A stretch of DNA of 64,000 nt from Girardinichthys multiradiatus (GCF_021462225.1 NC_061806.1:31772144-31836143), one strand, 5' to 3'; counted from the first letter of the stretch, positions 37,201 through 46,420 are shown. Numbers and translations are program-made. The notes: generated from the letters alone by a model not told the origin.

Positions 37201-40200
37201 GGGTTCTCTGCTACACTCACTCTTTCATCCTTCAGTCTTTTCATTTTTAGATCTTCCATTCTCCTCCTTCTCCATCATCTCTTTTTCATCTTGCCTATCT
37301 GCTTTTCTTTACAGTCTAGTCTTGTCTTTGGATGTCCTTTACTTTTATCTTGTCCCTCCTGTCTTCTTTTTTCTTCAGTCTTTTAATCGTCTTTTGTTTC
37401 ATCCCTGTTTGTTTTTCTTTTTTCTCCTGTTTTCTCCACCCTTCTTCTTTTTGACACCATGAAGTCTTTTCAGACTTTTTTTCTTCCATATTCCACCTTT
37501 CTCAGTAAATCATTTCACATTATTTGCTTTTGTCCCTTTCACTTTCCGTAAGCTCCATTTTTTTATACTAGCACTTCTTCCTATTTTCTCATCTTCCTTT
37601 TTTTGCAGACTTTATAAATATTTATTGCTGCATTTTTGATTAACTTTTACATTTCCTATAGAGAGAAAAATCTAAAGATTTGAAACTCTGTACTTTGTGA
37701 TAAAACTTTTATTTCTTCTTTTTTTCTCATCTACTTTCTGCTCCTGTCATTTAAATTTCCTTTCTTATCTTTGTAATCCTTCTTCCTCCTTATGCTTACT
37801 TCTGTAGAATTGCTGAACAGTTTTCATAATTGTTTTTTTACTAACTCACTTTAATCAGCATTCAAGTTTGTACATGGTTGTTGTTGTCATGATGTAGTGG
37901 ATGAATAGTGAATGAGCTTAGGAAGCTCAGTGAAAACCCAAGTGAAAACATGAATACATTTTAGGGTAATTGCTAATTCCACCCTGCAGCTCTGAGGCCG
38001 TTTTGTCAAGTCTTTGCAAAATTATGTCTGATTTATGCATCTCTACCCCTCCTGATGGCTGTGTGAAATGTTTTGATTTAGACATAAGGATGTTGCAAAT
38101 TTTGTTTCTTAGAAAAAAAATTGCTGAGTATTATTTCTTATTTTCTATTCCCTGTGGCAACACATCACATTGCCATGAAATGAAAAGCAGAGCCTGTGTT
38201 TCCCTTTGTCATTTTTGGCTTTCTGCATCCATTCTCCTACATTCATCAGCCCCAAATCCCCATGGACTGAGCTAACATATTATACAGCAATCTTACAACC
38301 AATTAGCATAACAAAATTTCCATCATTAGGCTGATACCAGTGCTCTTTTCAAATATCCTAATTAAAAAAAGACATGATTTCCATTAATCATAGCTGGGAT
38401 TGGTCCACTCATGGGCGATGTTAAAAGGAAACAATCTATTGAACCTAGTTTTTGCAGACAAAATAAATAAATGTTCTGGATTCTACGCAAAATGTATGTA
38501 GGATCCCTGGTTATCTTATATGACTTTTAATTAACTATATAACCAGTTACCATCATGCAACTACTTTCCAAGTCAGAAATAAATCTAAATAAAAAAAATC
38601 TTGCTAGAACATTTTACCAAAGCAAAAAGCTTAAATTTCACAAAGCGGAAACAGCTAACACTATATGTAGGATCAAAATAATGACTTGATTTGGTGCCTG
38701 ATTACTCTTCTGAATCTTTGCAAAGTATATCAAAATGTAAACTGTCCATATAGCGGTGGTGCAGGGCTAAAGCATGCGATCCATGTGGTGTCCTCAATGC
38801 AGCCATCAGTTTTTCTTTCACAGGTTGTTGGGTTGAGTTGGTGCAAGCTTTTAACGCTGCTAATTAAGGATGCTAATAAAACATTGCACTGAAATAAAGC
38901 TGATAAATCACATTTTATTACATAAAGATGTGTGACTAAATGTGTCTGTAATATAAAAATAAATAAATATAAAACAATATTGATAGGCATCAAACCCCAC
39001 ATTACATTGGTTGTAATTGTATTTCTGAACAAAGTGGTTGAAAAAGTTGAGAAACATTTTGGCTACTAAAGACTAAACTACCTGTTTAGACTCCAAAGCA
39101 GCTTTTCAGTCAGTGCTGAATTTCCAGATATTGCTTTGTGGGGATTTTAATAGGTTTTAGATCTTACTTTTTTCTTGTTTGTGCTGTATTTAAATAGTAA
39201 ATTGACTAAACTTATATAGCACCTTTTCCAGTTATTTTAACCACTCAAACTAATGTTATGCTTCAGTAACATTTACTCACTCATACTAATAAAATTCACA
39301 TCCTGATCCACAGTATCAGTACACAACTTCGGGTTCAGTGTTCAATTGAACTTTAGCATGTGGTGGGGAAGGCACAAATCAAACTCGCATCATTCTAGTT
39401 GCTAGCCTAATGCTCCTGCCACCGAGCCAGAGCAATCCCTGTCAGCAAATGAATCACTTCTTGAAATTGAGCTGGAACTTGTCAGAAAACATTTGGCCTA
39501 AATGTTGAATTTACATCTTTCCATTAGTTGGAACATTATCATTTCCTAAATGGTAAATGGCATGCACTTGTATAGCGCTTTATCATCTCCACAGAGACAC
39601 CAAAGTGCTTTACACTACAATCAGTCATCCAGCTATTCATGCACACATTCACGCACTGACAGTGGTAGGCTACACTGGAGCCACAGCTGCCCTGGGGCAG
39701 ACTGACAGCAGTGAGGCTGCCATACAATCGGTGCCACTGACCCTATGACCACCATCAGCGGGCAAGGTGAGTAAAGTGTCTTGCCCAGGGACACAATGAC
39801 TGGGACGAACAGAGCATGGGTTTGAACCAGCAACCCACCAGTTACAGGACGAAAATATTTGGGTTTTGTGGAGTACACTTAATTTTTGATCAACTTTTCC
39901 ATTTGGGTTCTTCTTTGTTCAATAAGCAATGAAATGGTAGAATCAGTGGTGTGTGGTTTGCTAGACTTGAGATAGATTAAAGTATCCAGACAAGTTTCAC
40001 AACAAGCTGAAGAAAAAGCTTCCAATGTTGGTGTACATCTGCAGAGGATAAAATAAACTTCTTTATCTTCATCTTTCTCCATCCCAGGGTGCAGGAGTTA
40101 TGTCCGTCTACCTCTTTATGAAGCGTTATGCAGAGGAGGAGCTCTACCGCCCCCATCCTGCGCTCTACCGCCCCCGTATGTCTGACTGTAGTGACTACAG

Positions 40201-40609
40201 TGGCCAGTTTCTTCATCCAGACTCCTGGGCTCCACCACAGCGAGGCCGAAGTCCTTCGGATGTCTCTTCTGACATCTCCATCCAGCTCAACCAGACCTCG
40301 CCGCCGCAGCAACCTCTAAAGGGAGGCAGTATCTCACAGGCAACACCTTCTTCTTCCGGGCCTTCATCGGCTGCCAGCTACCAGCTTCATCCTGCGTCTT
40401 CCTCCTCCACCTCATCCTCATATCCACACCCCCTTCACCCAGGTGCCACCACTACCCTGTCCAGGGTGCCACATGCTCTCGCCCACTCGCAGTCCCATCC
40501 ACATCCAAGTGGGCTCCCTCCTCAGTCCCTGGCAATGGTAGCACCTCCGTCTGCTGTGCCTCCTCCTTACTACCACACACACACACGAATGAGTGCTTCA
40601 CCCTGCTAG
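18985..40609 (+). CDS. CACNG7: CACNG7, TARP gamma-7 (five coding exons)
   Basis: The gene encodes a type II transmembrane AMPA-receptor regulatory protein of the calcium-channel gamma subunit family, a four-pass claudin-fold membrane protein at neuronal synapses. Coding exons are 18985-19180, 21504-21590, 24592-24732, 36524-36669 and 40088-40609. Phases agree at every junction (1, 1, 1, 0), all introns are GT-AG, and the product is about 363 residues. Family features include the claudin signature (W33, then GLWRVC at 57-62 and the paired Cys at 72), an N-glycosylation site NQT at 45, and TM segments near 8-29, 104-123, 129-152 and 177-200. The core is nearly identical to mammalian gamma-7 ('[11 protein letters not shown]', '[12 protein letters not shown]'), which separates it from gamma-5. 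The C-tail is about 85-90 residues longer than in mammals. Introns are 2.3, 3.0, 11.8 and 3.4 kb. CACNG8 follows on the same strand. Confidence 0.95.
19181..21503 (+). other. CACNG7 intron 1
   Basis: 2.3 kb GT-AG intron. It holds a T/G homopolymer pair at 21065-21090 and a T-rich stretch before the acceptor 'cttcctctcctag'. No mobile element was recognised. Confidence 0.8.
21504..21590 (+). CDS. CACNG7: CACNG7 coding exon 2
   Basis: 87 bases encoding '[18 protein letters not shown]' and on to 'ENTANIL', the end of the first extracellular loop with the second claudin-motif Cys. It is flanked by 'tcctctcctag' and 'gtaagtat'. Phase 1 on both sides, which matches the symmetrical second exon of the family. 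Confidence 0.93.
21591..24591 (+). other. CACNG7 intron 2
   Basis: 3.0 kb GT-AG intron. A short interspersed repeat lies at 22645-22910. The rest is AT-rich with no recognised element. Confidence 0.75.
22645..22910. repeat. Short interspersed repeat, diverged copy
   Basis: This resembles 39185-39435 and 39548-39850: a start like 'ggtaaattgactgaa', then 'caaagcactttatac', 'cacacattcatacactg' and 'gtgccttacccaggg', ending in a segment equivalent to 'gaaccagcaacc'. It is a common fish non-coding repeat; its class is uncertain. Confidence 0.5.
24592..24732 (+). CDS. CACNG7: CACNG7 coding exon 3
   Basis: 141 bases encoding residues 95-141 plus one base: '[14 protein letters not shown]', TM2, the short loop '[10 protein letters not shown]' and the start of TM3 ('[13 protein letters not shown]'). 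Bounded by 'gctgtcttttag' and 'gtaatgtgg'. Phase 1 in and out. Confidence 0.94.
25219..25294. repeat. (TA)n microsatellite with TATG/TACA edges
   Basis: About 75 bp of alternating TA, immediately left of the terminal repeat of the Tc1 element at 25298. Tc1 elements insert at TA, so the run may have been the target. Confidence 0.95.
25298..26085 (-). mobile_element. Tc1 family A, transposase C-terminal half and 3' terminal repeat
   Basis: On the minus strand the left edge carries a Tc1 terminal repeat ('agaccaaaggtttggac' on +). The frame 25790-25358 encodes the catalytic end of the transposase: '[10 protein letters not shown]' with the second Asp, then '[18 protein letters not shown]' with the final Glu. 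Frameshifts lie upstream of this. At about 26085 the sequence switches to a different Tc1 family (B), so the N-terminal half of family A is missing. It lies in intron 3 of CACNG7, antisense to the gene. Confidence 0.85.
26083..26641 (-). mobile_element. Tc1 family B, 5' half (DNA-binding domain)
   Basis: The minus-strand frame reaches an in-frame Met at 26433 and reads '[18 protein letters not shown]', '[19 protein letters not shown]' and '[18 protein letters not shown]', the paired helix-turn-helix region of a second Tc1 family. The frame runs on into family A sequence after 'LHEDGMRAH'. The outermost ~60 bp of the 5' terminal repeat is missing at the right edge, where L2-type LINE sequence begins. 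The matching C-terminal half of family B lies in the opposite orientation at 29991-30923. Confidence 0.85.
27270..28140 (-). pseudogene. LINE ORF2 endonuclease domain, degraded
   Basis: The open stretch 27941-27270 encodes the second half of an APE-type endonuclease: '[16 protein letters not shown]', '[12 protein letters not shown]' (metal-binding GDF motif), '[12 protein letters not shown]' and '[13 protein letters not shown]' (the terminal SDH active-site motif). The first part, from about 28140, is present but has stops. The motif set and order fit the L2/CR1-like group. The protein is not complete: it lacks the RT downstream. Confidence 0.8.
28560..28665 (+). repeat. G-rich tract inside the LINE
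   Basis: The + strand carries many G3-G7 runs spaced by 1-8 bases ('ggggtgagggggg', 'tggggggg'), a layout able to form G-quadruplexes. It lies in the LINE between ORF1 and ORF2. Confidence 0.6.
28960..29724 (-). pseudogene. LINE ORF1 with esterase-like C-terminus, degraded
   Basis: The minus-strand frame 29724-29365 has a Leu-rich heptad-like N-terminal stretch ('[16 protein letters not shown]'), then a basic linker. In another frame 29250-28960 carries '[11 protein letters not shown]', '[17 protein letters not shown]' and '[11 protein letters not shown]', resembling the GDSL/SGNH esterase-like ORF1 domain known from L2/CR1 elements. Frames are broken between the two parts. A role as RNA-binding chaperone plus esterase is known for the family; this copy is not functional. 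Confidence 0.65.
29936..29990 (+). mobile_element. LINE 3' tail in + orientation
   Basis: 'gaaaagcgctatataaata' followed by tandem 'ttacc' units. It equals the reverse complement of the LINE tail at 45632-45690, so it is the 3' terminus of the same LINE group. It sits between the inverted LINE 5' part and the Tc1 B C-terminal half. Confidence 0.8.
29991..30923 (+). mobile_element. Tc1 family B, 3' half with terminal repeat
   Basis: It begins in mid-transposase and ends with the terminal repeat 'tatttttttgagcagtg' followed by TA. It complements the 5' half at 26083-26641, which is on the other strand. The break points in the two halves agree to within about 20 bases of the element. Confidence 0.85.
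29995..30663 (+). pseudogene. Tc1 B transposase C-terminal half, inactivated
   Basis: The open part reads '[19 protein letters not shown]', '[12 protein letters not shown]' (first catalytic Asp) and '[19 protein letters not shown]'. A TAG precedes '[15 protein letters not shown]' (second Asp), a TAA follows shortly, and '[11 protein letters not shown]' lacks the expected Pro-Ile-Glu, an apparent 6-base in-frame loss that removes the catalytic Glu. The end '[19 protein letters not shown]' is intact. At least three stops plus the loss of the Glu make it a clear pseudogene. Confidence 0.88.
30924..35194 (+). other. CACNG7 intron 3, middle part
   Basis: 4.3 kb of AT-rich intron with short TA runs (30943-30958, 32980-32996) and T runs (32877-32890, 33921-33938). 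No gene or named repeat was recognised. Confidence 0.5.
35195..36370 (-). mobile_element. Sleeping Beauty/Tdr-like Tc1 relic
   Basis: The + strand retains many phrases of the reverse complement of this salmonid/zebrafish-type Tc1 family: 'cccattcctcctgacagag' (35282-35300), 'taggcctccttgctc', 'ataggattgagatcagggc', 'aagacccatttg' and 'gaaattgtacccaaggatga'. The whole element seems present in outline, but no transposase frame survives. It lies about 150 bp before CACNG7 exon 4. Confidence 0.7.
36524..36669 (+). CDS. CACNG7: CACNG7 coding exon 4
   Basis: 146 bases encoding residues 142-190: the end of TM3 ('[12 protein letters not shown]'), the second extracellular loop ('[20 protein letters not shown]') and the start of TM4 ('[15 protein letters not shown]'). 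Bounded by 'gtttattcag' and 'gtaattcg'. It exits in phase 0, as the last intron does in mammalian gamma-5 and gamma-7. Confidence 0.95.
37200..37800 (+). repeat. Pyrimidine-rich (CT) tract
   Basis: About 600 bp in which the + strand is strongly C/T-biased with repeated 'cttct', 'tttctcc' and 'cctttc' words and few purine runs. It could adopt triplex DNA locally. Similar, shorter tracts lie at 6160-6430 and 53150-53330. Confidence 0.6.
39185..39435. repeat. Short interspersed repeat, diverged copy
   Basis: 'agtaaattgactaaac' and 'tatatagcacctttt' open the copy. A 'gaaggcacaaatcaaactc' region follows and it ends in 'gccaccgagccag'. It matches 22645-22910 best. Confidence 0.5.
39548..39850. repeat. 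Short interspersed repeat, well-preserved copy
   Basis: 'ggtaaatggcatgcact', 'gtatagcgctttatc', 'caaagtgctttacactac', 'cacacattcacgcactg', 'cacagctgccctggg', 'gtgtcttgcccagggac' and 'gaaccagcaacccacc' are all present. This is a very common non-coding repeat in fish genomes. The reverse complement of its end recurs at 48690-48745. Confidence 0.65.
40088..40609 (+). CDS. CACNG7: CACNG7 coding exon 5, extended C-terminal tail
   Basis: It encodes residues 191-363 after the acceptor 'ctccatcccag'. TM4 ends near '[16 protein letters not shown]'. The conserved cytoplasmic part '[19 protein letters not shown]' and the '[16 protein letters not shown]' region follow. From about residue 260 there is a low-complexity stretch rich in Ser, Pro, His and Gln ('[16 protein letters not shown]', '[16 protein letters not shown]', '[13 protein letters not shown]') before the terminal 'SASPC', which corresponds to the mammalian TSPC end. 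Mammalian gamma-7 has about 85 residues in this exon against 173 here. The stop is TAG at 40607-40609. Confidence 0.95.
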   Translation, partial: GAGVMSVYLFMKRYAEEELYRPHPALYRPRMSDCSDYSGQFLHPDSWAPPQRGRSPSDVSSDISIQLNQTSPPQQPLKGGSISQATPSSSGPSSAASYQLHPASSSSTSSSYPHPLHPGATTTLSRVPHALAHSQSHPHPSGLPPQSLAMVAPPSAVPPPYYHTHTRMSASPC

Positions 40610-41005
40610 GCTGGGTGAGGATGGGGGGGAGGGTTGCAGCTGGGCTTGATACAGCCAGGGGAAATGTGGGGGGGGGGGGGTTGCCTATGTTATAGCTCTT
40701 AAAGCACTCACCAGATGCACACAAACTAATCCTGCACCCCTAAAGTGTGTGGGAGGAGGAATACAGCAGAGTAGCTGAAAGAAGGAGGTTCAAGGAGCTG
40801 AATAAAAATAGGGGAGAGGAGAAAAGAAAAGGGAAGGGAAGAGCGGAAAAAAAGCAGGTGGGCGAAGGAATGACTCACTGTAATGCTGAGCCTGAGATGA
40901 AGACAGACACGTTGACACACCAGGAGGGAACATCCAATAGGAGGAGTGAAGAATATGATGATTAGTACCAACAAGCCACTTGGGGTTTTCGGATGAATAA
41001 ATTCA
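40610..41005 (+). other. Likely CACNG7 3' UTR with polyadenylation signal
   Basis: The sequence after the stop is G-rich, with a G run at 40668-40680, then purine-rich (40740-40870). An AATAAA at 40996-41001 is the first canonical polyadenylation signal after the stop. The actual cleavage site is not proven, and later signals could also be used. Confidence 0.5.
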
Positions 41006-41429
41006 TCATCAGGACCACGATACAAAGGCAACAGTGTAAGGCTGCAAAAAAGCATAAAACAAATTCCACAAAGCTGATTTATGTGGAAACAGAAATGATA
41101 AACATAACATGTATAGTTTAAACATTTCATTATTTGATCAACAAAATAAGACCTAACTTATTTTCTTATTTTCAGAATTTAACCGTTTCATGAACATGGT
41201 GGGGAGGTTTCCCTATCGATGTCTAAAGTACTTTCAAAACAAATGCTGGTGAATATTTCTAAACTTTTTCATCTTGATCTGAGTCATTTGATGAAAGGCA
41301 TTTCCTTAATAAATATGCCATCTGTATTGATAACTCAATAGTTGTAAAGTGCAGGTTAATAACACTTGTTTTATTTAGCATGTTCCTTTCTGTTTTGATA
41401 TTACTCTTAATGAATAATATCAAAACAGA

Positions 41430-42435
41430 CCCCAGGCCTGGCTCCATGGGAGCCTGTTTGCCATGGGAGACCCTACCAGAGGCATTTAAGCCCCAGACAA
41501 CATAGCCTCTAGGATCATTCGGGCACTTGTGCAGTTGTGGACTCTGGCAGGGCTACCCTTTGTCACCGGTCCTGTTCATAGCTTTTATGGACAAGATTTC
41601 TAGGCGCAGCCGAGGGCTGGAGGGGCTCTGGTTTGGGGACCAGTGGATTTTGTCTCTTCTTTTTGCGGATGACGTGGTCCTGCTGGCCCCCTCTAGACAA
41701 GAACTACAGCATGCGCTGGGGCGGTTCGCAGCCGAGTGTGAAGCACCTCGGGATGAAGATCAACTCCTCCAAGTCCGAGGCCATGGTTCTCGACCGGAAA
41801 ATGGTGGCTTGTCCTCTTCAGGTTGGAGGGGAGTTCCTGCCTCAAGCGGAGGACTTCAAGTATCTCGGGGTCTTGTTTACGAGTGAGGGAAGAATGGAGC
41901 TGGAGATCGATAGACGGATCGGTGCGGCTGACGCAGTAATGGGGGCGCTGTGCCGGTCCGTTGTGGTGAAGAGAGAGCTGAGCTGAAAAGCTATTTATCG
42001 GTCAGTCTACGTTCCTACCCTCACTTATGGCCATGAACTCTGGGTCATGACCGAAAGAACGAGATCCAAGCGGCTGAAATGAGCTTCCTCCGTAGGGTGG
42101 CCGGGCAATCCCTTAGAGATAGGGTGAGAAGTTTGACTATCCGGGAGGGGCTTGGAGTAGAGCCGCTGCTCCTCCACATCGAGAGGAGTCAGTTGAGGTG
42201 GCTTGGGCATCTATATCGGATGCCTCCTGGACGCCTTCCAGGAGGAGGCCCAGGGGACTGCCCTGGACACGCTGGCGGGACTATGTCTCTCGGCTGGCCT
42301 GGGAACGCCTTGGGCTCCCCCCGGAGGAGCTGGAGGAGGTGTCTGGGGAGTGGAACATCTGGGCATCTCTGCTGAGTCTGTTGCCCCCGCGACCCGGTCC
42401 CGGATAAAGTGGAAGACGACGAGTACGAGTACGAG
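41430..42435 (+). mobile_element. RTE-type LINE 3' end with inverted 5' leader attached
   Basis: 41438-41522 is the reverse complement of the LINE leader seen at about 3765-3850. At about 41526 it joins directly to the RT domain in + orientation: 'MDKISRRSRGLEGLWFG', 'LLFADDVVLLAPS' (catalytic FADD box), 'ALGRFAAECEA', 'FKYLGVLFTSEGRM', 'MSFLRRVAGQSLRDRVRS', 'SQLRWLGHLYRMPPGRLPG' and 'WRDYVSRLAWERLG', ending 'SLLPPRPGPG'. Frameshifts near 41750 and 42240 and a stop near 41985 break it. The geometry (inverted 5' piece then 3' piece) is that of twin priming. Confidence 0.85.
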
Positions 42436-45400
42436 AATATGGCTTGTAACAAGTTCATTGTGGCTCCTGTTAATAATCTGTGAATAAACGTTACCGAAAA
42501 AATTTGTTTTCCCCCTTTAGAAGCTGAGTGCTTTGCTTTAAACGTCATACAATTTAAGGACCAGTGTTTCAGCTGTGCTCTGAAAATCTGGTCTCTCACA
42601 CTGATAGCAACAGTACTTGGAAACGTTTGAAGACTGCAGGTCACAGACAGACTGGAGGTGAATCTTATTTTAAAGGGTAAACAACATACGGTATGCTGTT
42701 CAGGAAAATACCAATACATTAGATCTAGTAAACAATACTAATGGCCTATAACACAGTTTTTGCCGGAAATCCAGTTGACGTAAAGTCACAGAAGTTAGAT
42801 CTACAACAGTTACTTGAAGGTGAGTTTCGTAACGACTTGCATCCCTGATTGGGACCATGATCACCTGCAACAGGATCAGTACATCCCTAAAATTTTTAAT
42901 TGAGTTGGTACTTTACAGTCCAAAACATATTTAACAATCAGAAATAAAACAGTCTTTGGAAAATAATATGTTGAGAAGAGGACTTGTGTTTTTGTTTTTG
43001 TCTGTTTTGCCTGCAAAATATTAACTGCTTTAAACATAGCACATCATACATAGTGCTTTCCCAACATGTTAAAAACATAAGAGGAGAATGTAAACATGAT
43101 CAGCATTGCTCTCACCTTTTGTCTTTGTATCATGGCCTACCAATTCAGCTCATTATGTAGGGGTTCAACCATAAATGGCTAGAGATTCATACTCCTGATA
43201 GATTCATGTATAGATTCTTCTTCTAAATTCTTGCCAAAACCAGAAAACCTAAATTCAATCCAAATTTGTTTCAGGGTGTTACAGTTTGTGGAAATGATTT
43301 GTATTTAAAAGAGAAACTTTGTTAATGAATGTTCTACAATTTCTGGAATAAAACTAAACATATAACTGAGAGACCTTTTATAGAGCTTAATATAGTTGGG
43401 GAATGGCTGTGAAATCTTGAGAAGGTATTCATAATAATTCTGTATGAAATGTGACCGTTACTTTTTGTGGAAATCATGAGTGGTCCAATCAAGGTGAAGA
43501 ACTCAGTGTTTTAGCACTTATTACTCAAAACAAACAGTTAATTGTTTAAGGCCAGATTACAATTACATTCCATTTGATATCTATTCAAATCCGGAAAAAA
43601 AAAAAATAAGCAGGACGTACGTTCCAGTTTAATTCAAAATTTGTAAAAGTGAGAATATTAGAGGAAAGTTTCCTTTGAGCACAATAACATTTATTTTAGG
43701 TAGGTTAACAAAGCAAGATTAATCCCTTATGTTTCGGATATGTCTTTTTGTATTTGATTGATATTGTGCTTCCCAATTTGGCAGATTTTAATGGAATCTC
43801 ACTCATGCAAGTTTAATATGGAGCAGAATGTTTATATATGGAATAACTGGAAATATTGACAATGCACTTTGATGTAAACTCAAACTTTGTTGGGGAGCAA
43901 ACTGGAAACTTGTGTTTATTTATTGTGGTCTTACTAATGTGACAACTGCTGTAGTCAGAGATTCAAAGTTCAAAAGTAGTTCAAAATAAGTGGAAAACGT
44001 TTGATGGGTTAAAGTAGTGCAAACATACACTACTTTAAAATTCAAAACCCACATTTTAATTTGTCTCCAATATGAATTTCTCTTATTTCACAGTGAGCAC
44101 AGTGATTGCTTGTTTTTTGTAGCTCAGTAGCAATCATGCTTAAAATGACCCATTGTTTGTAGCCATTTTTAGATTTTTGAGGAAAAAACTGTATGCTTAC
44201 AAGCTATTATAATAACTTGTAACTAACTAGATCTAATGTTAAGAATACTTTATGATTCTTTGTTATGTAGTTATTAGATAAGAAATTATTTAGCTGCTGA
44301 TAAGAGTTCTTGAATATATTTTGCTGATTTATTTTTTAACTGGCAAGAGTTGAGCATCCATGCTTACGCAACACATGCAATCAAAGTAGACACAGAAATA
44401 TGTCTATAGAGGTGACCTTAAAGATCTTTGCATAAATCAAAATCAAAGTGTTTCTTTAAAGACACTACAGCAGAGATGTGAAGCTTTGAAAAATTGTTTT
44501 TTTATGCTCTTTTTTTAATGGCTCAGTTTTTTTCCACACTATGATTTGGTGTAAATATTCACACTGCATCTAAGGTATGCATTCAATCCAGGATGAATTA
44601 TGTAATAGTTGGTGGGCATCTTGAGTCAGTTATTTTCAACTCACTTGGTACCTGTTGAGAACAATATTTATTTAAACAAGCTGTTTTATTGCATAACTTT
44701 ATTTTTGTCACGCCTGAAATGTGCAATTCACAGTGCTTTGTTAACTTTAAAACCAATAAACTTTTGCCTTGCTCCAATCTTCCATTTGCCTATTTGTTAA
44801 ATGTGCAGATTTTAACAAACTCGCTCAGATCAGAATAGTTGGGAAGCATTGATGATGTGCATAGCTAAGTATTATTTATCCAGGGATAACTCATCGTCAA
44901 ATGATGTTTAGCTTTTTATTGCAGATCAGAAATGCCTGTTATAAAACTGACAAAAAGAAAAACAAGTGTTTATTAATAAAATCCTCCTAATGTATTAATT
45001 CCTTGGTGTTTTTTATTTTTTTTTTATTTTGCATAGTGATAGTTTAGATGTCAAATTTGTTTTGTAAATGAAAAGGGGAAAAACGTTTTAAAATAAAAAC
45101 TTAAAGTTTCTGATTTTCATAGTCATACTCTGTCAAAAAAAGAATAATAATTGATGAAAAAAGTATTTTCTTTTTCTTTACATTCTAGCTTAATGATTGT
45201 TAATGTGTTAAATAGTAAATCCCATGGAAAAATCTAGCAGACTGGTAGTTTTACTGACTCCTACATCTATTTAGCAGATTGTTCTCTCAAACTAGTTTAG
45301 AATGAATCTTGTTTTTAGTGCAGTAATAATATAAATTTGACATAATATAACAGATTTAAAAAAACAATAGCATTTTTGATACCACCACTTATGCTACAAT

Positions 45401-45631
45401 CAAAGGCTTAAAAATTACATGCACCATGTTGTATTATTATTATGGTATGACTCAGTCATTGCATAACACATTTGCTTAGTAAAACATTTTGCACTTGCTT
45501 TGTTTGCAGACTATTAAGTAATAATGCTCTCTGTGCATCATTAGAACTGTTAGTGACGCTTTATTCCCATTTTGTACAAGGAAAGCATCCACAACAGTGA
45601 GGAATCTTGTGTCTTAATGTTCTTGTAATAA
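42436..45631. other. No recognised gene or element
   Basis: 3.2 kb of AT-rich sequence after CACNG7, with only short open frames. No repeats were recognised. Confidence 0.5.
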
Positions 45632-46218
45632 GGTAAGGTAAGGTAAGTTTATTTATATAGCGCTTTTCAGCAACGAGACACTCAAAGCGCTGTACATACA
45701 ATTACAATACAATCACAAAGCAAATAAACACAGATACAGACACAGAAAAACAAATCAAATGATAAAATCAAACAACAGAGGTAATTTAAGAAAGTAAAAT
45801 AAAATAAAGATAATAGAATGATAGACAAGGAAATGAAAGGAAAATTGGACTGAAAATGCAACTAATCATGCCTAGATGGCACAGTCAAAGGCCACTCTAA
45901 ACAAATAAGTTTTTAATCTTGATTTAAAGCAACTTAGGGTTTCGGCGCTTTTACAGTTTTCTGGCAGTTTATTACAGATTAGTGGAGCATAAGAACTAAA
46001 AGCTGCTTCTCCATGTTTGGTTCTGGTTTTGGGTATGCAGAGTAGATTTGAGCCAGAATACCTGAGAGGTCTGGGTGGTTGATGCACTGACAACAAGTCT
46101 GTAATGTATTTTGGCGCTATGCCATTCAGTGATTTATAGACTAACAGAAGTATTTCAAAGTCTATTCTCTGAGCTACAGGGAGCCAGTGTAGGGACTTTA
46201 GAACCGGGGTGATGTGCT
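45632..46218 (-). mobile_element. L2/Rex1-type LINE 3' end (C-terminal RT domain and tail)
   Basis: The tail 'ggtaaggtaaggtaag' and 'atatagcgcttttc' on the + strand marks the 3' end. On the minus strand the frame encodes the conserved C-terminal domain of this LINE group: 'KHITPVLKSLHWLPVAQRID', 'LLLVYKSLNGIAPKYI', 'RTKHGEAAFSSYAP' and 'FKSRLKTYLFRVAF', then a stop at 45872. It is 5'-truncated and joined at about 46218 to a Tc1 transposase in the same frame. Confidence 0.88.
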
Positions 46219-46420
46219 TCACAGTGGTCAGAGGGATTTTAAGCCATTCTTCTTGCAGGATAGTGGCCAGGTCACTACGTGATACTGGTGGAGGAAAACG
46301 TTTCCTGACTCGCTCCTCCAAAACACCCCAAAGTGGCTCAATAATATTTAGATCTGGTGACTGTGCAGGCCATGGGAGATGTTCAACTTCACTTTCATGT
46401 TCATCAAACCAATCTTTCAC
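45872..46420 (-). other. In-frame Tc1-LINE chimeric open frame, 182 codons
   Basis: One uninterrupted frame runs from the Tc1 D catalytic end (residues 1-67, including SPDLNIIEPLW) into the LINE C-terminal domain (residues 68-182, KHITPVLKSLHW onward) and stops at 45872. It has no ATG at the start: the first codon shown is GTG, within a broken transposase frame. Expression is therefore doubtful. It is listed because the junction is seamless in frame. Confidence 0.6.

Larger units (their letters stand above)
36670..40087 (+). other. CACNG7 intron 4
   Basis: 3.4 kb GT-AG intron. It contains a pyrimidine-rich block (37200-37800), two copies of a short interspersed repeat (39185-39435, 39548-39850) and AT-rich sequence. 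Confidence 0.8.

Noticed and set aside
42189..42719. Minus-strand 176-codon open frame
   Set aside because: It overlaps the RTE-type LINE C-terminus, which is clearly encoded on the + strand; the minus frame is its shadow.
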